Positions 22,680 through 37,639 of a DNA stretch of 64,000 bases are shown one piece after another. The DNA comes from Balanoglossus misakiensis (Eukaryota; Hemichordata): positions 7,626,001-7,690,000 of the forward strand of contig CM082589.2 in the NCBI GenBank assembly GCA_040954595.2, written 5' to 3'. The notes beneath the pieces were generated by a model. That model ran no database searches, was not told where the DNA came from, and worked only from the letters and a program-made list of their open reading frames with translations. The position numbers and the translations under genes are program-made. Numbering within the stretch: position 1 is the stretch's first letter; every line of letters starts with the position of its first letter.

Positions 22680-24252
22680 CTTTCTTTATTCTTATGTCAA
22701 TTCTTTGTCGCTCTAGATCTCAGACACCACTGCAGGTACAGTTTTCAAACTTGCTACAGTGGTCAAGGTCAATGAGTAGTCGTGCATTGAACCCATGAAT
22801 TTTTAATTAGTCACGTGACCTGGCGGCCATATTGGATTTTCTGAAAAAATGCAAATCTCAGATCTCAGAAACTACAAGTCAGATCAACTTCAAATTTGGC
22901 ATGCTGGTAGACTACCTTCTGCCCATCATTTTTGTAATTGGAAATTATGCTGACAATGTTGCAGTTTTTTTGCTACAATTTTTTTTCTGAAATCTGGCTT
23001 AAATTTCAAAAATCTTCTTCTCCAGAACCGGCGATAACCGAGTCACGCCGTTTGGGGTATGTGGTCACCTAACAGATGTCTATCAAGTTTGCGAAGATCA
23101 TTGTGATTGGTCGAAGATTATGGCGGCCATATTGGATTTTCGAAAAACCCTAGTAAAATTTCAAAAATCTTCTTCTCCAGAACCGGCGATAACCGAGTCA
23201 CGCCGTTTGGGGTATGTGGTCACCTAACAGATGTCTATCAAGTTTGCGAAGATCATTGTGATTGGTTGAAGATTATGGCGGCCATATTGGATTTTCGAAA
23301 AACCATAGTAAAACTTCAAAAATCTTCTTCTCAAGAACGGGCGATAACTGAGTCACAAGATTTGGTGTGTGTGGTCATTAAACAGATGTCTATCAAGTTT
23401 GCGAAGGGGAATGTGATTGGTCGAAGATTATGGCGGCCATATTGGATTTTGTGAAAAATGATTAAAAAGTAAAAATTCCTTTTCTAGCCTAAAAATTGAT
23501 AGCACAGAAATTCTTTTTATGGATATGAATCATCATATGACAAGAATAAGCTATAAATATTTTGGTAATTTTGGCAATGACCTTTGACCTACTTTTGACG
23601 CATCATGTTTCTGCATATCTAATTCCAGGCTAACCAATAGGGCTATAAGTTTGGTTTTTAATGTATGTGGATTTGTATGTGATCAAAAAATGTTGCTACT
23701 TTTCATGACCCCTTTGACCTCTGGTGACCTCATTAAATATGCGCATACCTAATTAATGATGAACCAATAGACCTAGAGGTTTTGTTTTTGTTATACATGG
23801 ACCAGTATGGGGTCAAAATTTGTTGCCCAAATGTTGGGTGACCTCAGGTGACCTTTGACCTACTTTGGCATATCTTGACATCCACAGCAGATACAGCCTT
23901 GGCGTTTGGAGGTATAGGGCCATAATGAAAAGCCAAAGTTTCGGGTCACCTGTGACACCTGCTTAACTCATTATTTATGTGCATACCTAATTCCGGGCTA
24001 ACCAAAAGGGCTAAAGATCTGGTTTTTGTTGGACATAGACCACTATGGGTCAAAATATTCTGCCCAAATAATTGGTGACTTGGTGACCTTTGACCTACTT
24101 AATACTATGTCAACACCAAACCTAGATATAACCTTGATATTTCATGGGATAAAACACAGCATTATGTTTCTACTCATTAATTATGTGCATATCTAATAAT
24201 CAGATCAGATAATAGAGCTTGGGCCCGGACAATGCTGCTTGCAGCTTTAATT
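22680..24252 (+). repeat. Array unit 11, family A, three Q modules
   Basis: ATGGCGGCCATATTGG occurs at about 23119, 23276 and 23428, one Q module more than most units. The first two Q modules are nearly identical, a recent internal duplication. Confidence 0.85.
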
Positions 24253-25906
24253 GGGGGCACAAGCGCCCTCAGGCGGCTTGTGCCCCCATTGTTATTGTTG
24301 GAATTTTTCTTTATTATTAGGGCCCAAGCGCTTGCTTGCGCTTGGGCCCTATTGGTTTCGTTGGGGTTTTTCTTTAGGGCCCAAGCGCAAGCAAGCGCTT
24401 GGGCCCTATTGGTTTCGTTGGGGTTTTTTAGGGCCCAAGCGCACAGCAGCGCTTGGGCCCTATTGGTTTCGTTGGGGTTTTTCTTTCTTTCTTTCTTTCT
24501 TTCTTTATTCTTGGTTCACTTCTTTGTCGCTCTAGATCTCAGACACCACTGCAGGTACAGTTTTCAAACTTGCTACAGTGGTCAAGGTCAATGAGTAGTC
24601 GTGCATTGAACCCTTGAATTTTTAATTAGTCACGTGACCTGGCGGCCATATTGGATTTTCTGAAAAAATGCAAATCTCAGATCTCAGAAACTACAAGTCA
24701 GATCAACTTCAAATTTGCTGTGCAGGTAGTCTACCTTCTACCCATCATTTTTGTAATTGGATATTTTGCTGTAAATGTTGCAGTTTTTTTGCTACAATTT
24801 TTTTTCTGAAATCTGGCTTAAATTTCAAAAATCTTCTTCTCCAGAACCTGTGATAACCGAGTGACGCGGTTTGGGGTATGTGGTCACCTAACTGATGTCT
24901 ATCAAGTTTGATAAGAAGCATTGTGATTGGTCGAAGATTATGGCGGCCATATTGGATTTTCGAAAAACCATAGTAAAACTGCAAAAATCTTCTTCTCCAG
25001 AACGGGCGATAACTGAGTCGCAAGATTCGAGGAGTATGGTCACAACACTGATGTCTATCAAGTTTGCAAAGAGCATTATGATTGGTCGAAGATTATGGCG
25101 GCCATATTGGATTTTGTAAAAAGCTGTGAAAAATTGAAATTCCTTTTCCTAGTCTAAAAATTGATAGCATACAAACTCTTTTTATGGATATCAATCGTCA
25201 TGTGACTAAATTATGTTACAATTTTTTGGCGATTTTTCACATGACCTTTGACCTACTTTTCACACGTTATTATTTCTGCATATCTATTTCCAGGCTAACC
25301 TATAGGGCTAGACGTTTGGTTTTTGATGCATGTGGATTAGTGTGTGATCAAAATATTTTGCTACTTTTCATGACCCCTTTGACCTCTGCTGACCTCATTA
25401 ATTATGTGCATAGCTAATTACAGGCGAACCAATAGAGCTAGAGGTTTGGTTTTTGTTGGACACAGACCAGTATGGGATCAACATTTTTTGCCCAAATGTT
25501 GCGTGACCTCTGGTGACCTTTGACCTACTTTCGCATATCTCAGCATCCAGAGCAGATACAGCCATGGCATTTGGTAGGATGGGACCAAAATGTAAAGCCA
25601 CATTTTTGGGTCACCTGTGACACCTGCTGACCTCATTAAATATGCACATACCTAATTACAGGCGAACCAATAGAGCTAGAGTTTTGGTTTTTGTTGGACA
25701 TGGACCAGTATGGGTAAAAAAAAATGCCCAAATGTTGGGTGACCTTAGGTGACCTTTCACCTACTTTCAGCAGCAAAAATACACACATCCTTGTTACGTC
25801 ATGAGATAATTCATCCGATAAAAAATTCTGTTTCTTCTCATTCATACTGTGCATATATAATTCAAGATCAGCGCTTGGGCCCGACAATGCTGCTCGCAGC
25901 TTTAAT
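24253..25906 (+). repeat. Array unit 12, family C, four palindromes
   Basis: Palindromes at 24253-24480. The first has a GGGGGCACAAGC / GCTTGTGCCCCC arm pair, the other three the GGGCCCAAGCGC version. Family C end. Confidence 0.85.
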
Positions 25907-27337
25907 CTTTCTTTCTTTCTTTCTTTCTTTTTTCTTGTGTCAATTCTTCGGCCAACTAAATCTCTGAAACTACTGCAGGTACACTGCTCAAACTTGCTAC
26001 AGTGGTCAAGGTCTATGAGTAGATGTGCAGTGACTTGTGAATACTTAATTAGTCATGTGACCTGGCGGCCATATTGGATTTTCTGAAAAAAATCAAATCT
26101 CAGATCTCAGAAACTACAAGTCAGATCGACTTCAAATTTGGCATGCAGGTAGACTACCTTCTACCCATCATTTTTGTAATTGGAAATTTTGCTGTCAATG
26201 TTGCAGTTTTTTTGCTACAATTTTTTTTCTGAAATCTGGCTTAAATTTCAAAAATCTTCTACTCCAGAACCGGTGATAACCGAGACACAGGGTTTGGGGT
26301 ATGTGGTCACCTAACTGATGTCTATCAAGTTTGCGAAGATCATTGTGATTGGTCGAAGATTATGGCGGCCATATTGGATTTTCGAAAAACCATAGTTAAA
26401 CTCCAAAAATCTTCTTCTCCAGAACGGGCGATAACTGAGTTGCAAGATTCGGGGAGTATGGTCACTACACTGATGTCTATCAAGTTTGCAAAGAGCATTG
26501 TGATTGGTCGAAGATTATGGCGGCCATATTGGATTTTGTAAAAAGCAGTGAAAATTTGAAATTCCTTTTTCTAGTCTAAAAACTGATAGCATACAAATTC
26601 TTTTTATGGATATCAATCGTCATGTGACTAAAATAGGTTACAATTTTTGGCGATTTTTCACATGACCTTTGACCTACTTATCACGCGGTATTATTTCTGC
26701 ATATCTAATTCCAGGCTAACCTATAGGGCTAGACGTTTGGTTTTTGATGAATGTGGATTAGTGTGTGATCAAAATATTTTGCTACTTTTCATGACCCCTT
26801 TGACCTCAGCTGACCTCATTAATTATGTACATAGCTAATTACAGGCGAACCAATAGAGCTAGAGGTTTTGTTTTTGTTGGACATGGACCAGTATGGGATC
26901 AAAATTTTTTGCCCAAATGATGGGTGACCTCTGGTGACCTTTGACCTACTTTCGCATATCTCAGCATCCAGAGCAGGTACAGCCGTGGCATTTGGTAGGA
27001 TGGCACCAAAATGTAAAGCCAAATTTTTGGGTCACCTGTGACACCTGTTGACCTCATTAAATATGCACATACCTAATTACAGGTGAACCAATAGAGCTAG
27101 AGTTTTGGTTTTTGTTGGACATGGACCAGTATGGGTAAAAAAAATTGCCCAAATGTTGGGTGACCTCAGGTGACCTTTGACCTACTTCACCCTATTTAAG
27201 CAGCAAAAATACACACATCCTTGTTATGTCATGAGATAATACATCCGATACAAAATTCTGTTTCTTCTCATTCATACTGTGCATATATAATTCAAGATCA
27301 GCGCTTGGGCCCGACAATGCTGCTCGCAGCTTTAATT
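25907..27337 (+). repeat. Array unit 13, family C
   Basis: About 1.43 kb. No palindrome. Closely similar to units 6, 14, 19, 27 and 28. Confidence 0.85.
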
Positions 27338-28757
27338 CTTTCTTTCTTTTTTCTTGTGTCAATTCTTCGGCCAACTAAATCTCAGAAACTACTGCAGGTA
27401 CACTGCTCAAACTTGCTACAGTGGTCAAGGTCAATGAGTAGATGTGCAGTGACTTGTGAATACGTAATTAGTCACGTGACCTGGCGGCCATATTGGATTT
27501 TCTGAAAAAATGCAAATCTCAGATCTCAGAAACTACAAGTCAGATCGACTTCAGATTTGGTGTGCTGGTAGTGTACCTTCTGCCCATCATTTTTGTAATT
27601 GGATATTTTGCTGTCAATGTTGCAGTTTTTTTGCTACAGTTGTTTTTCTGAAATCTGGTCAAAATTTCAAAAATCTTCTTCTCCAGAACCGGTGATAACC
27701 GAGACACGGGGTTTGGGGTATATGGTCACCTAACTGTTGTCTATCAAGTTTGCGAAGATCATTGTGATTGGTCGAAGATTATGGCGGCCATATTGGATTT
27801 ACGAAAAACCATAGTTAAACTCCAAAAATCTTCTTCTCCAGAACGGGCGATGACTGAGTTGCAAGATTCGGGGAGTATGGTCACTACACTGATGTCTATC
27901 AAGTTTGCAAAGAGCATTGTGATTGGTCGAAGATTATGGCGGCCATATTGGATTTTGTAAAAAGCAGTGAAAATTTGAAATTCCTTTTTCTAGTCTAAAA
28001 TTTGATAGCATACAAATTATTTTTATGGATATCAATCGTCATGTGACTAAAATATGTTACAATTTTTTTGCGATTTTTCACATGACCTTTGACCTACTTA
28101 TCACGCGTTATTATTTCTGCATATCTAATTCCAGGCTAACCTATAGGGCTAGACGTTTGGTTTTTGATGAATGTGGATTAGTGTGTGATCAAAATATTTT
28201 GCTACTTTTCATGACCCCTTTGACCTCTGCTGACCTCATTAATTATGTGCATAGCTAATTACAGGCGAACCAATAGAGCTAGGGGTTTGGTTTTTGTTGG
28301 ACATGGACCAGTATAGGATCAAAATTTTTTCCCCAAATGTTGGGTGACCTCTGGTGACCTTTGACCTACTTTCGTATATCTCAGCATCCAGAACAGATAC
28401 AACCATGGCATTTGGTAGGATGGGACCAAAATGTAAAGCCACATTTTTGGGTCACCTGTGACGCCTGCTGACCTCATTAAATATGCACATACCTAATTAC
28501 AGGCGAACCAATAGAGCTAGAGTTTTGGTTTTTGTTGGACATGGACCAGTATGGGTCAAAAAAAATGCCCAAATGTCGGATGACTTCAGGTGACCTTTGA
28601 CCTACTTCACCCTATTTCAGCGGCAAAAATATACACATCCTTGTTATGTCATGAGATAATACATCCGATAGAAAATTCTGTTTCTTCTCATTCATACTGT
28701 GCATATATAATTCAAGATCAGCGCTTGGGCCCGACAATGCTGCTCGCAGCTTTAATT
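27338..28757 (+). repeat. Array unit 14, family C
   Basis: About 1.42 kb. No palindrome. Followed by a CTT tract that starts unit 15. Confidence 0.85.
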
Positions 28758-29958
28758 ATTATTCTTCTTCTTCTTCTTCTTCTTCCGAGAAATTCGGCCA
28801 GGTAGATCTGGAAAACCGCAGCACCTAGGGGGCTGAAACTTGGTAGGGTGATAGGGGCCAATGAGTAGACGTGCAGTGGCCCGTGAATATTTAATTAGTC
28901 ATGTGACCTGGCGGCCATATTGGATTTCCTGAAAACCGTTAAATGAGTCCTTCTCAAAAACTACAAGGCCGATCGAGTTCAAACTTGGTGTGCAGGTAGC
29001 CTACCTTCTGTCCATCATTTTACCCCATTGAAATCATGACGTCACACATAAAGTTTTTTTGCTACAATTGTTTTTCTTAAAAAATACTTAAAATTTTAAA
29101 AATCTTCTTCTCCAGAACCAGCGGTTACCGATTCTCGGGATTTGGGATATGTGGTCACCTAACCTATGTCTATCAAGTTTGCGAAGCGCACTGTGATTGG
29201 TCGATCATTATGGCGGCCATGTTGGATTTTCGGAAAACCATTGAAAAATGAAAATTCTGTTTTGTAGCCAAAATGTTGACAGCACGGAAATTCTTTTTTT
29301 GGATATGAGTCATCATATGACAGGAAGTTGTCACGATTTTTCGTGGCAATTTTCACATGACCTTTGACCCAGTTTTAAAACAACTAATTATATATGCATA
29401 TTCCCCATACCTCCTCTTGTAAAAGCACCACATTCATGAATTTTGTGGACATGGGTACCAATGCTGTCAGGACATGACACAAATATTTTGGTAATTTTGG
29501 CAATGACCTTTGACCTATTTCTGCATATCTAATTCCATGCTACCCAATAGGGCTAGAGGTCTGGTATTGGTTGGACATGGCCCAGTCTGGGGTCAAAATT
29601 TTATGCCCTAATTTTGGGTGACCTTGGGTGACCTTTGATCTACTTTCCCATATCTCAGCATCCAGAGCAGTTAGAGCCCTGGCTTTTATAGGTTTTGAGC
29701 ACATAATGGTGTCTTACACAAGACCTCATTAATTATGTGCATACCTAATTGCAGGCGAACCAATAGGGCTAGGGGTCTGGTTTTTTGTTGGATCTAGACT
29801 AGTATGGGGTCCAATTTTTTTGCCCAAATTTGGGGTGACCTCAGGTGACCTTTGACCTACTTTCCCATGTCTTGGTATCCCCAGCAGATACAGCCGTGGA
29901 ATTTGCTGGTCACCATGGGAACTGCTTGTGCCCCCCCAACGCTGCTTGCAGCTTTAAT
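28758..29958 (+). repeat. Array unit 15, family D, most diverged
   Basis: Starts with (CTT)n and GGCCAGGTAGATCTGGAAAA. It has one Q module, and its end reads CTTGTGCCCCCCCAACGCTG instead of CTTGGGCCC. It appears only once in the window. Confidence 0.8.
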
Positions 29959-31484
29959 TAGGGCCCAAGCGCAAGCCAGCGCTTGGGCCCTATTGGTTTC
30001 GTTGGGGTTTTTACGGGCCCAAGCCAAGCCAGGCTTGGGCCCGTATTGGTTTCGTTGGGGTTTTTCTTTCTTTCTTTATTCTTATGTCAATTCTTTGCTC
30101 TCCTAGATCTCTGAAACGGCTACAGGTACACTTCTCAAACTTGCTACAGTGGTCAAGGTCAATGAGTAGATGTGCAGTGGCTTGTGAATATTTAATTAGT
30201 CACGTGACCTGGCGGCCATATTGGATTTTCTGAAAATCTTTAAATGGCTTCTTCTCAAAAACCACAGGGCCAATCAAGTTCAAATTTGGTGTATGGTACA
30301 CATGTCCTCTGCCCTTCAAAGTTTGACAATAAAATCCTGAGCGGTCACGTGACTTTGGCCGCCATATTGGATTTTCAAAAAAGTACAGTAAAATCTTCAA
30401 AAATCTTCTTCTCCAGAACCGGCAATAACCAAGTCATGGGATTTAGGGTATGACATCACCTAACTGATGTCTATCAAGTTTGCGAAAACCGTTGTGATTG
30501 GTCGAAGATTATGGCGGCCATATTGGATTTTGTAAACACCAGTGAAAATTAAGAAATCATTTTTCTAGTCTAAAAATAGATAGCATACAAATTCTTTTTA
30601 TGGATATGAGTCGTCATATGACTAGAATATGTTGCAAATATTTTGGCAATTTTCACATGACCTTTGACCTACTTTTTAAAGAACCTGCATATATGCATAT
30701 ATAGCTAATACTACGTGTTCTAAATGTACCAGAGTTCTGATTTTTGTGCACATTGGTATCACCCCTGCCAGGACCTACCCCAAATATTTTGGTAATTTTG
30801 GCAATGACCTTTGACCTACTTTTGACACATCGTTTTTTCTGCATATCTTATTCCAGGCTAACCTATAGGGCTATCATTTTGGTTTTTGATGTATGTGGAT
30901 TTGTATGTGATCAAAAAATTTCGCTACTTTTCAAGACCCCTTTGACCTCTGCTGACCTCATTAAATATGCGCATACCTAATTACAGATGAACCAATAGAC
31001 CTAGAGGTTTGGTTTTTGTTGGACATGGACCAGTATTGGGTCAAAATTTGTTGCCCAAATGTTGGGTGACCTCGGGTGACCTTTGACCTACTTTTGCATA
31101 TCTCGACATCCACAGCAGATACAGCCTTGGCGTTTGGAGGTATGGGGCCATAATGAAAAGCCAAAGTTTTGGGTCACCTGTGACACCTGCTTAACTCATT
31201 ATTTATGTGCATACCTAATTCCAGGCTAACCAAAAGGGCTAGAGGTCTGGTTTTTGTTGGACATGGACCACTATGGGTCAAAATATTCTGCCCAAATTTT
31301 TGGTGACCCCTGGGTGACCTTTGACCTACTTTAAACACTATATCAGCACCAAACATAGATATAACCTTGATATTTCATGCGATAAAAGACAACATCATGT
31401 TTCTACTCATTAATTATGTGCATATCTAATAATCAGATCAGATAATAGAGCTTGGGCCCGGACAATGCTGCTTGCAGCTTTAAT
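29959..31484 (+). repeat. Array unit 16, family A, two palindromes
   Basis: One TAGGG and one ACGGG palindrome at 29957-30055. The body from about 30200 to 31330 is nearly identical to unit 1. Confidence 0.85.
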
Positions 31485-33152
31485 TCTTTCTTCTTTCTTT
31501 CTTTATTCTTGTGTCAATTCTTTGTCGCTCTAGATCTCAGACACCACTGCAGGTACACTTCTGAAACTTGCTACAGTGGTCAAGGTCAATGAGTAGTCGT
31601 GCATTGAACTCTTGAATTTTTCATTAGTCACGTGACATGGCGGCCATATTGGATTTTCTGAAAAAATGCAAATCTCAGATCTCAGAAACTACAAGTCAGA
31701 TTTACTTCAGATTTGGTGTGCTGGTAGTGTACCTTCTGCCCATCATTTTTGTAATTGGATATTTTGCTGTCAATGTTGCAGTTTTTTTGCTACAGTTGTT
31801 TTTCTGAAATCTGGCTTAAATTTCAAAAATCTTCTTCTCCAGAACCGGCGATAACCGAGTCACGCGGTTTGGGGTATGTGGTCACCAAGCTGAGGTCTAT
31901 CAAGTTTGCGAAGATCATTGTGATTGGTCGAAGATTATGGCGGCCATATTGGATTTTAAAAAAACCCTAGTAAAATTTCAAAAATCTTCTTCTCAAGAAC
32001 CGGCGATAACTGAGTCACAAGATTTGGTGTGTTTGGTCATTAAACAGATGTCTATCAAGTTTGCGAAGAGGAATGTGATTGGTCGAAGATTATGGCGGCC
32101 ATACTGGATTTTGTGAAAAACGATTAAAAAGTAAAAATTCCCTTTCTAGCCTAAAAATTGATAGCACAAAAATTCTTTTTACGGATATGAATCATCATAT
32201 GCCAAGAATAAGCTATAAATATTTTGGTAATTTTGGCAATGACCTTTGACCTACTTTTGACACATCGTTTTTTCTGCATATCTAATTCCAGGCTAACCTA
32301 TAGGGCTATCATTTTGGTTTTTGATGTATGTGGATTTGTATGTGATCAAAAAATTTCGCTACTTTTCATGACCCCTTTGACCTCTGCTGACCTCATTAAA
32401 TATGCACATACCTAATTACAGATGAACCAATAGACCTAGAGGTTTGGTTTTTGTTGGACATGGACCAGTATTGGGTCAAAATTTGTTGCCCAAATGTTGG
32501 GTGACCTCGGGTGACCTTTGACCTACTTTTGCATATCTCGACATCCACAGCAGATACAGCCTTGGCGTTTGGAGGTATGGGGCCATAATGAAAAGCCAAA
32601 GTTTTGGGTCATCTGTGACACCTGCTTAACTCATTATTTATGTGCATACCTAATTCCAGGCTAACCAAAAGGGCTAGAGGTCTGGTTTTTGTTGGACATG
32701 GACCACTATTGGTCAAAATTTTCTGCCCAAATTTTGGGTGACCTCAGATGACCTTTGACCTACTTTTGCATATCTCGGCATCCAAAGCAGGTACAGCCTT
32801 GGCATTTGGAGATATGGGGCCATAATGAAAAGCCAAAGTTTTGGGTCACCAGTGACACCTGCTTAACTCATCATTTATGTGCATACCTAATTCCGGGCTA
32901 ACCAAAAGGGCTAGAGGTCTGTTTTTGTTGGACATGGACCACTATGGGTAAAATTTTCTGCCCAAATTGTGGGTGACCTCTGGGAGACCTTTGACCTACG
33001 TAACACTATATCAGCACCAAACATACATATAACCTTGATATTTCATGGGATAAAACACAGCATTATGTTTCTACTCATTAATTATGTGCATATCTAATAA
33101 TCAGATCAGATAATAGAGCTTGGGCCCGGACAATGCTGCTTGCAGCTTTAAT
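31485..33152 (+). repeat. Array unit 17, family A
   Basis: About 1.67 kb. No palindrome. Two Q and about five R modules. Confidence 0.85.
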
Positions 33153-34809
33153 TCTTTCTTTATTCTTATGTCAATTCTTTGTCGCTCTAGATCTCAGACA
33201 CCACTGCAGGTACAGTTTTCAAACTTGCTACAGTGGTCAAGGTCAATGAGTAGTCGTGCATTGAACCCATGAATTTTTAATTAGTCACGTGACCTGGCGG
33301 CCATATTGGATTTTCTGAAAAAATGCAAATCTCAGATCTCAGAAACTACAAGTCAGATTGACTTCAAATTTGGTGTGCAGCTAGTATACCTAATGCCCAT
33401 CATTTTTGTAATTGGATATTTTGCTGTCAATGTTGCAGTTTTTTTGCTACAGTTGTTTTTCTGAAATCTGGTCAAAATTTCAAAAATCTTCTTCTCCAGA
33501 ACCGGCGATAACCGAGTCACGCCGTTTGGGGTATGTGGTCACCTAACTGATGTCTATCAAGTTTGCGAAGATCATTGTGATTGGTCGAAGATTATGGCGG
33601 CCATATTGGATTTTCGAAAAACCATAGTAAAACTTCAAAAATCTTCTTCTCAAGAACCGGCAATAACCGAGTCACAAGATTTGGTGTGTGTGGTCATTAA
33701 ATAGATGTCTATCAAGTTTGCGAAGAAGAATGTGATTGGTCGTAGATTATGGCGGCCATGTTGGATTTTGTGAAAAACGATTAAAAAGTAAAAATTCCCT
33801 TTCTAGCCTAAAAATTGATAGCACAGAAATTCTTTTTATGGATATGAATCATCATATGACAAGAATAACCTATAAATATTTTGGTAATTTTGGCAATGAC
33901 CTTTGACCTACTTTTGACGCATCGTTTTTCTGCATATCTAATTCCAGGCTAACCAATAGGGCTATAAGTTTGGTTTTTGATGTATGTGGATTTGTATGTG
34001 ATCAAAAAATTGTGCTACTTTTCATGACCCCTTTGACCTCTGCTGACCTCATTAAATGTGCGCATACCTAATTACAGATGAACCAATAGACCTAGAGGTT
34101 TGGTTTTTTTGGACATGGATCAGTATGGGGTCAAAATATTTTGCCCAAATGTTGGGTGACCTCGGGTGACCTTTGACCTACTTTTGCATATCTCGACATC
34201 CACAGCAGATACAGCCTTGGCGTTTGGAGATATGGGGCCATAATGAAAAGCCAAAGTTTTGGGTCACCTGTGACACCTGCTTAACTCATTATTTATGTGC
34301 ATACCTAATTCCGGGCTAACCAAAAGGGCTAGAGGTCTGGTTTTTGTTGGACATGGACTACTTTGGGTCAAAATTTTCTGCCCAAATTTTGGGTGACCTC
34401 AGATGACCTTTGACCTATTTTTGCATATCTCGACATCCAAAGCAGGTACAGTCTGGGCATTTGGAGGTATGGGGCCATAATGAAAAGCCAAAGTTTTGGC
34501 TCACCTGTGACACCTGCTTTACGCATTATTTATGTGCATACCTAATTCCGGGCTAACCAAAAGGGCTAGAGGTCTGGTTTTTGATGGACATGGACCACTA
34601 TGGGTCAAAATTTTCTGCCCAAATTGTGGGTGACCTCTGGATGACCTTTGACCTACTTAATACTATATCAGCACCAAACATAGATATAACCTTGATATTT
34701 CATTTGCTAAAACACAGCATTATGTTTCTACTCATTAATTATGTGCATATCTAATAATCAGATCAGATAATAGAGCTTGGGCCCGGACAATGCTGCTTGC
34801 AGCTTTAAT
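33153..34809 (+). repeat. Array unit 18, family A
   Basis: About 1.66 kb. Similar to unit 17 in R module count. Family A end followed by (CTTT)n. Confidence 0.85.
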
Positions 34810-36222
34810 CTTTCTTTCTTTCTTTTTTCTTGTGTCAATTCTTCGGCCAACTAAATCTCAGAAACTACTGCAGGTACACTGCTCAAACTTGCTACAGTGG
34901 TCAAGGTCAATGAGTAGATGTGCAGTGACTTGTGAATACGTAATTAGTCACGTGACCTGGCGGCCATATTGGATTTTCTGAAAAAATGCAAATCTCAGAT
35001 CTCAGAAACTACAAGTCAGATCGACTTCAGATTTGGTGTGCAGGTAGTGTACCTTCTGCCCATCATTTTTGTAATTGGATATTTTGCTGTCAATGTTGCA
35101 GTTTTTTTGCTACAGTTGTTTTTCTGAAATCTGGTCAAAATTTCAAAAATCTTCTTCTCCAGAACCGGTGATAACCGAGACACGGGGTTTGGGGTATGTG
35201 GTCACCTAACTGATGTCTATCAAGTTTGCGAAGATCATTGTGATTGGTCGAAGATTATGGCGGCCATAATGGATTTACGAAAAACCATAGTTAAACTCCA
35301 AAAATCTTCTTCTCCAGAACGGGCGATGACTGAGTTGCAAGATTCGGGGAGTATGGTCACTACACTGATGTCTATCAAGTTTGCAAAGAGCATTGTGATT
35401 GGTCGAAGATTATGGCGGCCATATTGGATTTTGTAAAAAGCAGTGAAAAATTGAAATTCCTTTTTCTAGTCTAAAAATTGATAGCATACAAATTCTTTTT
35501 ATGGATATCAATCGTCATGTGACTAAAATATGTTACAATTTTTTGGCGATTTTTCACATGACCTTTGACCTACTTACCAAGCGTTATTATTTCTGCATAT
35601 CTAATGCCAGGCCAACCTATAGGGCTAGACGTTTGGTTTTTGATGAATGTGGATTAGTGTGTGATCAAAATATTTTGCTACTTTTCATGACCCCTTTGAC
35701 CTCTGCTGACCTCATTAATTATGTGCATAGCTAATTACAGGCGAACCAATAGAGCTAGAGGTTTGGTTTTTGTTGGACTAGGACCAGTATGGGGTCAAAA
35801 TTTTTTGCCCAAATGTTGGGTGACCTCTGGTGACCTTTGACCTACTTTCGCATATCTCGGCATCCAGAGCAGATAAAGCCATGGCATTTGGTAGGATGGG
35901 ACCAAAATGTAAAGCCACATTTTTGGGTCACCTGTGACACCTGCTGACCTCATTAAATATGCACATACCTAATTACAGGCGAACCAATAGAGCTAGAGTT
36001 TTGGTTTTTGTTGGACATGGACCAGTATGGGTCAAAAAAATTGCCCAAATGTTGGGTGACCTCAGGTGACCTTTGACCTACTTCAGCAGCAAAAATACAC
36101 ACATCCTCGTTATGTCATGAGATAATACATCTGATAGAAAATTCTGTTTCTTCTCATTCATACTGTGCATATATAATTCAAGATCAGCGCTTGGGCCCGA
36201 CAATGCTGCTCGCAGCTTTAAT
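34810..36222 (+). repeat. Array unit 19, family C
   Basis: About 1.41 kb. Very close to unit 14, including the TTACGAAAAACCATAG variant after Q. Confidence 0.85.
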
Positions 36223-37639
36223 TCTTTCTTTATTCTTGGTTCCATTCTTTGGCCAACGAGATCTCAGACACCTCTGCAGGTACACTTCTCAAACTTGCTA
36301 CAGTGGTCAAGGTCAATGAGTAGATGTGCAGTGACTTGTGAATACTTAATTAGTCACGTGACCTGGCGGCCATATTGGATTATATGAAAAAATTCAAATC
36401 TCAGATCTCAGAAACTACAAGTCAGATCGACTTCAAATTTGGCATGCAGGTAGACTACCTTCTACCTATCATTTTTGTAATTGGAAATTTTGCTGTCAAT
36501 GTTGCAGTTTTTTTGCTACAGTTGTTTTTCTGAAATCTGGTTAAAATTTCAAAAATCTTCTTCTCCAGAACTGGTGATAACTGAGTCACGCGGTTTGGGG
36601 TATGTGGTCACCTAATTGATGTCTATCAAGTTTGCGAAGATCATTGTGATTGGTCGAAGATTATGGCGGCCATATTGGATTTTCGAAAAACCATAGTAAA
36701 ACTTCAAAAATCTTCTTCTCCAGAACGGGCGATAACTGAGTCGCAAGATTTGGGGAGTATGGTCACTACACTGATGTCTATCAAGTTTGCAAAGAGCATT
36801 GTGATTGGTCGAAGATTATGGCGGCCATATTGGATTTTGTAAAAAGCAGTGAAAAATTAAAATTACTTTTTCTAGTATAAAAATTGATAGCATACAAATT
36901 CTTTTTATGGATATCAATCGTCATATGACTACAATATGTTACAAATTTTTGGCGTTTTTTCACATGACCTTTGACCTACTTTTCACACATTATTATTTCT
37001 GCATATCTAATTCCAGGCTAACCTATAGGGCTAGACGTTTGGTTTTTGATGCAAGTGGATTAGTGTGTGATCTAAAAATTTTGCTACTTTTCATTACCCC
37101 TTTGACCTCTGCTGACCTCATTAATTATGTGCATAGCTAATTACAGGCGAACCAATAGAGCTAGAGGTTTGGTTTTTGTTGAACATGGACCAGTATGGGG
37201 TCAAATTTTTTTGCCCAAATGTTGGGTGACCTCTGGTGACCTTTGACCTACTTTCGCATATCTCAGCATCCAGAGCAGATACAGCCTTGGCATTTGGCAG
37301 GATGGGAGCTAAATGTAAAGCCAAATTTTTGGGTCACCTGTGACACCTGCTGACTTCATTTAATATGCACATACCTAATTACAGGCGAACCAAGAGAGCT
37401 AGAGTTTTGGTTTTTGTTGGACATGGACCAGTATGGGTAAAAAAAATTGCCCAAATGTTGGGTGACCTCATGTGACCTTTGACCTACTTCACCCTATTTC
37501 AGCAGCAAAAATACACACATCCCTGTTATGTCATGAGATAATACATCCGATATTAAATTCTGTTTCTTCTCATTCATACTGTGCATATATAATTCAAGAT
37601 CAGCGCTTGGGCCCGACAATGCTGCTTGCAGCTTTAATT
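36223..37639 (+). repeat. Array unit 20, family C variant
   Basis: Ends CAGCGCTTGGGCCCGACAAT but with GCTGCTTGCAGC as in family A, an intermediate between the two ends. Confidence 0.85.
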
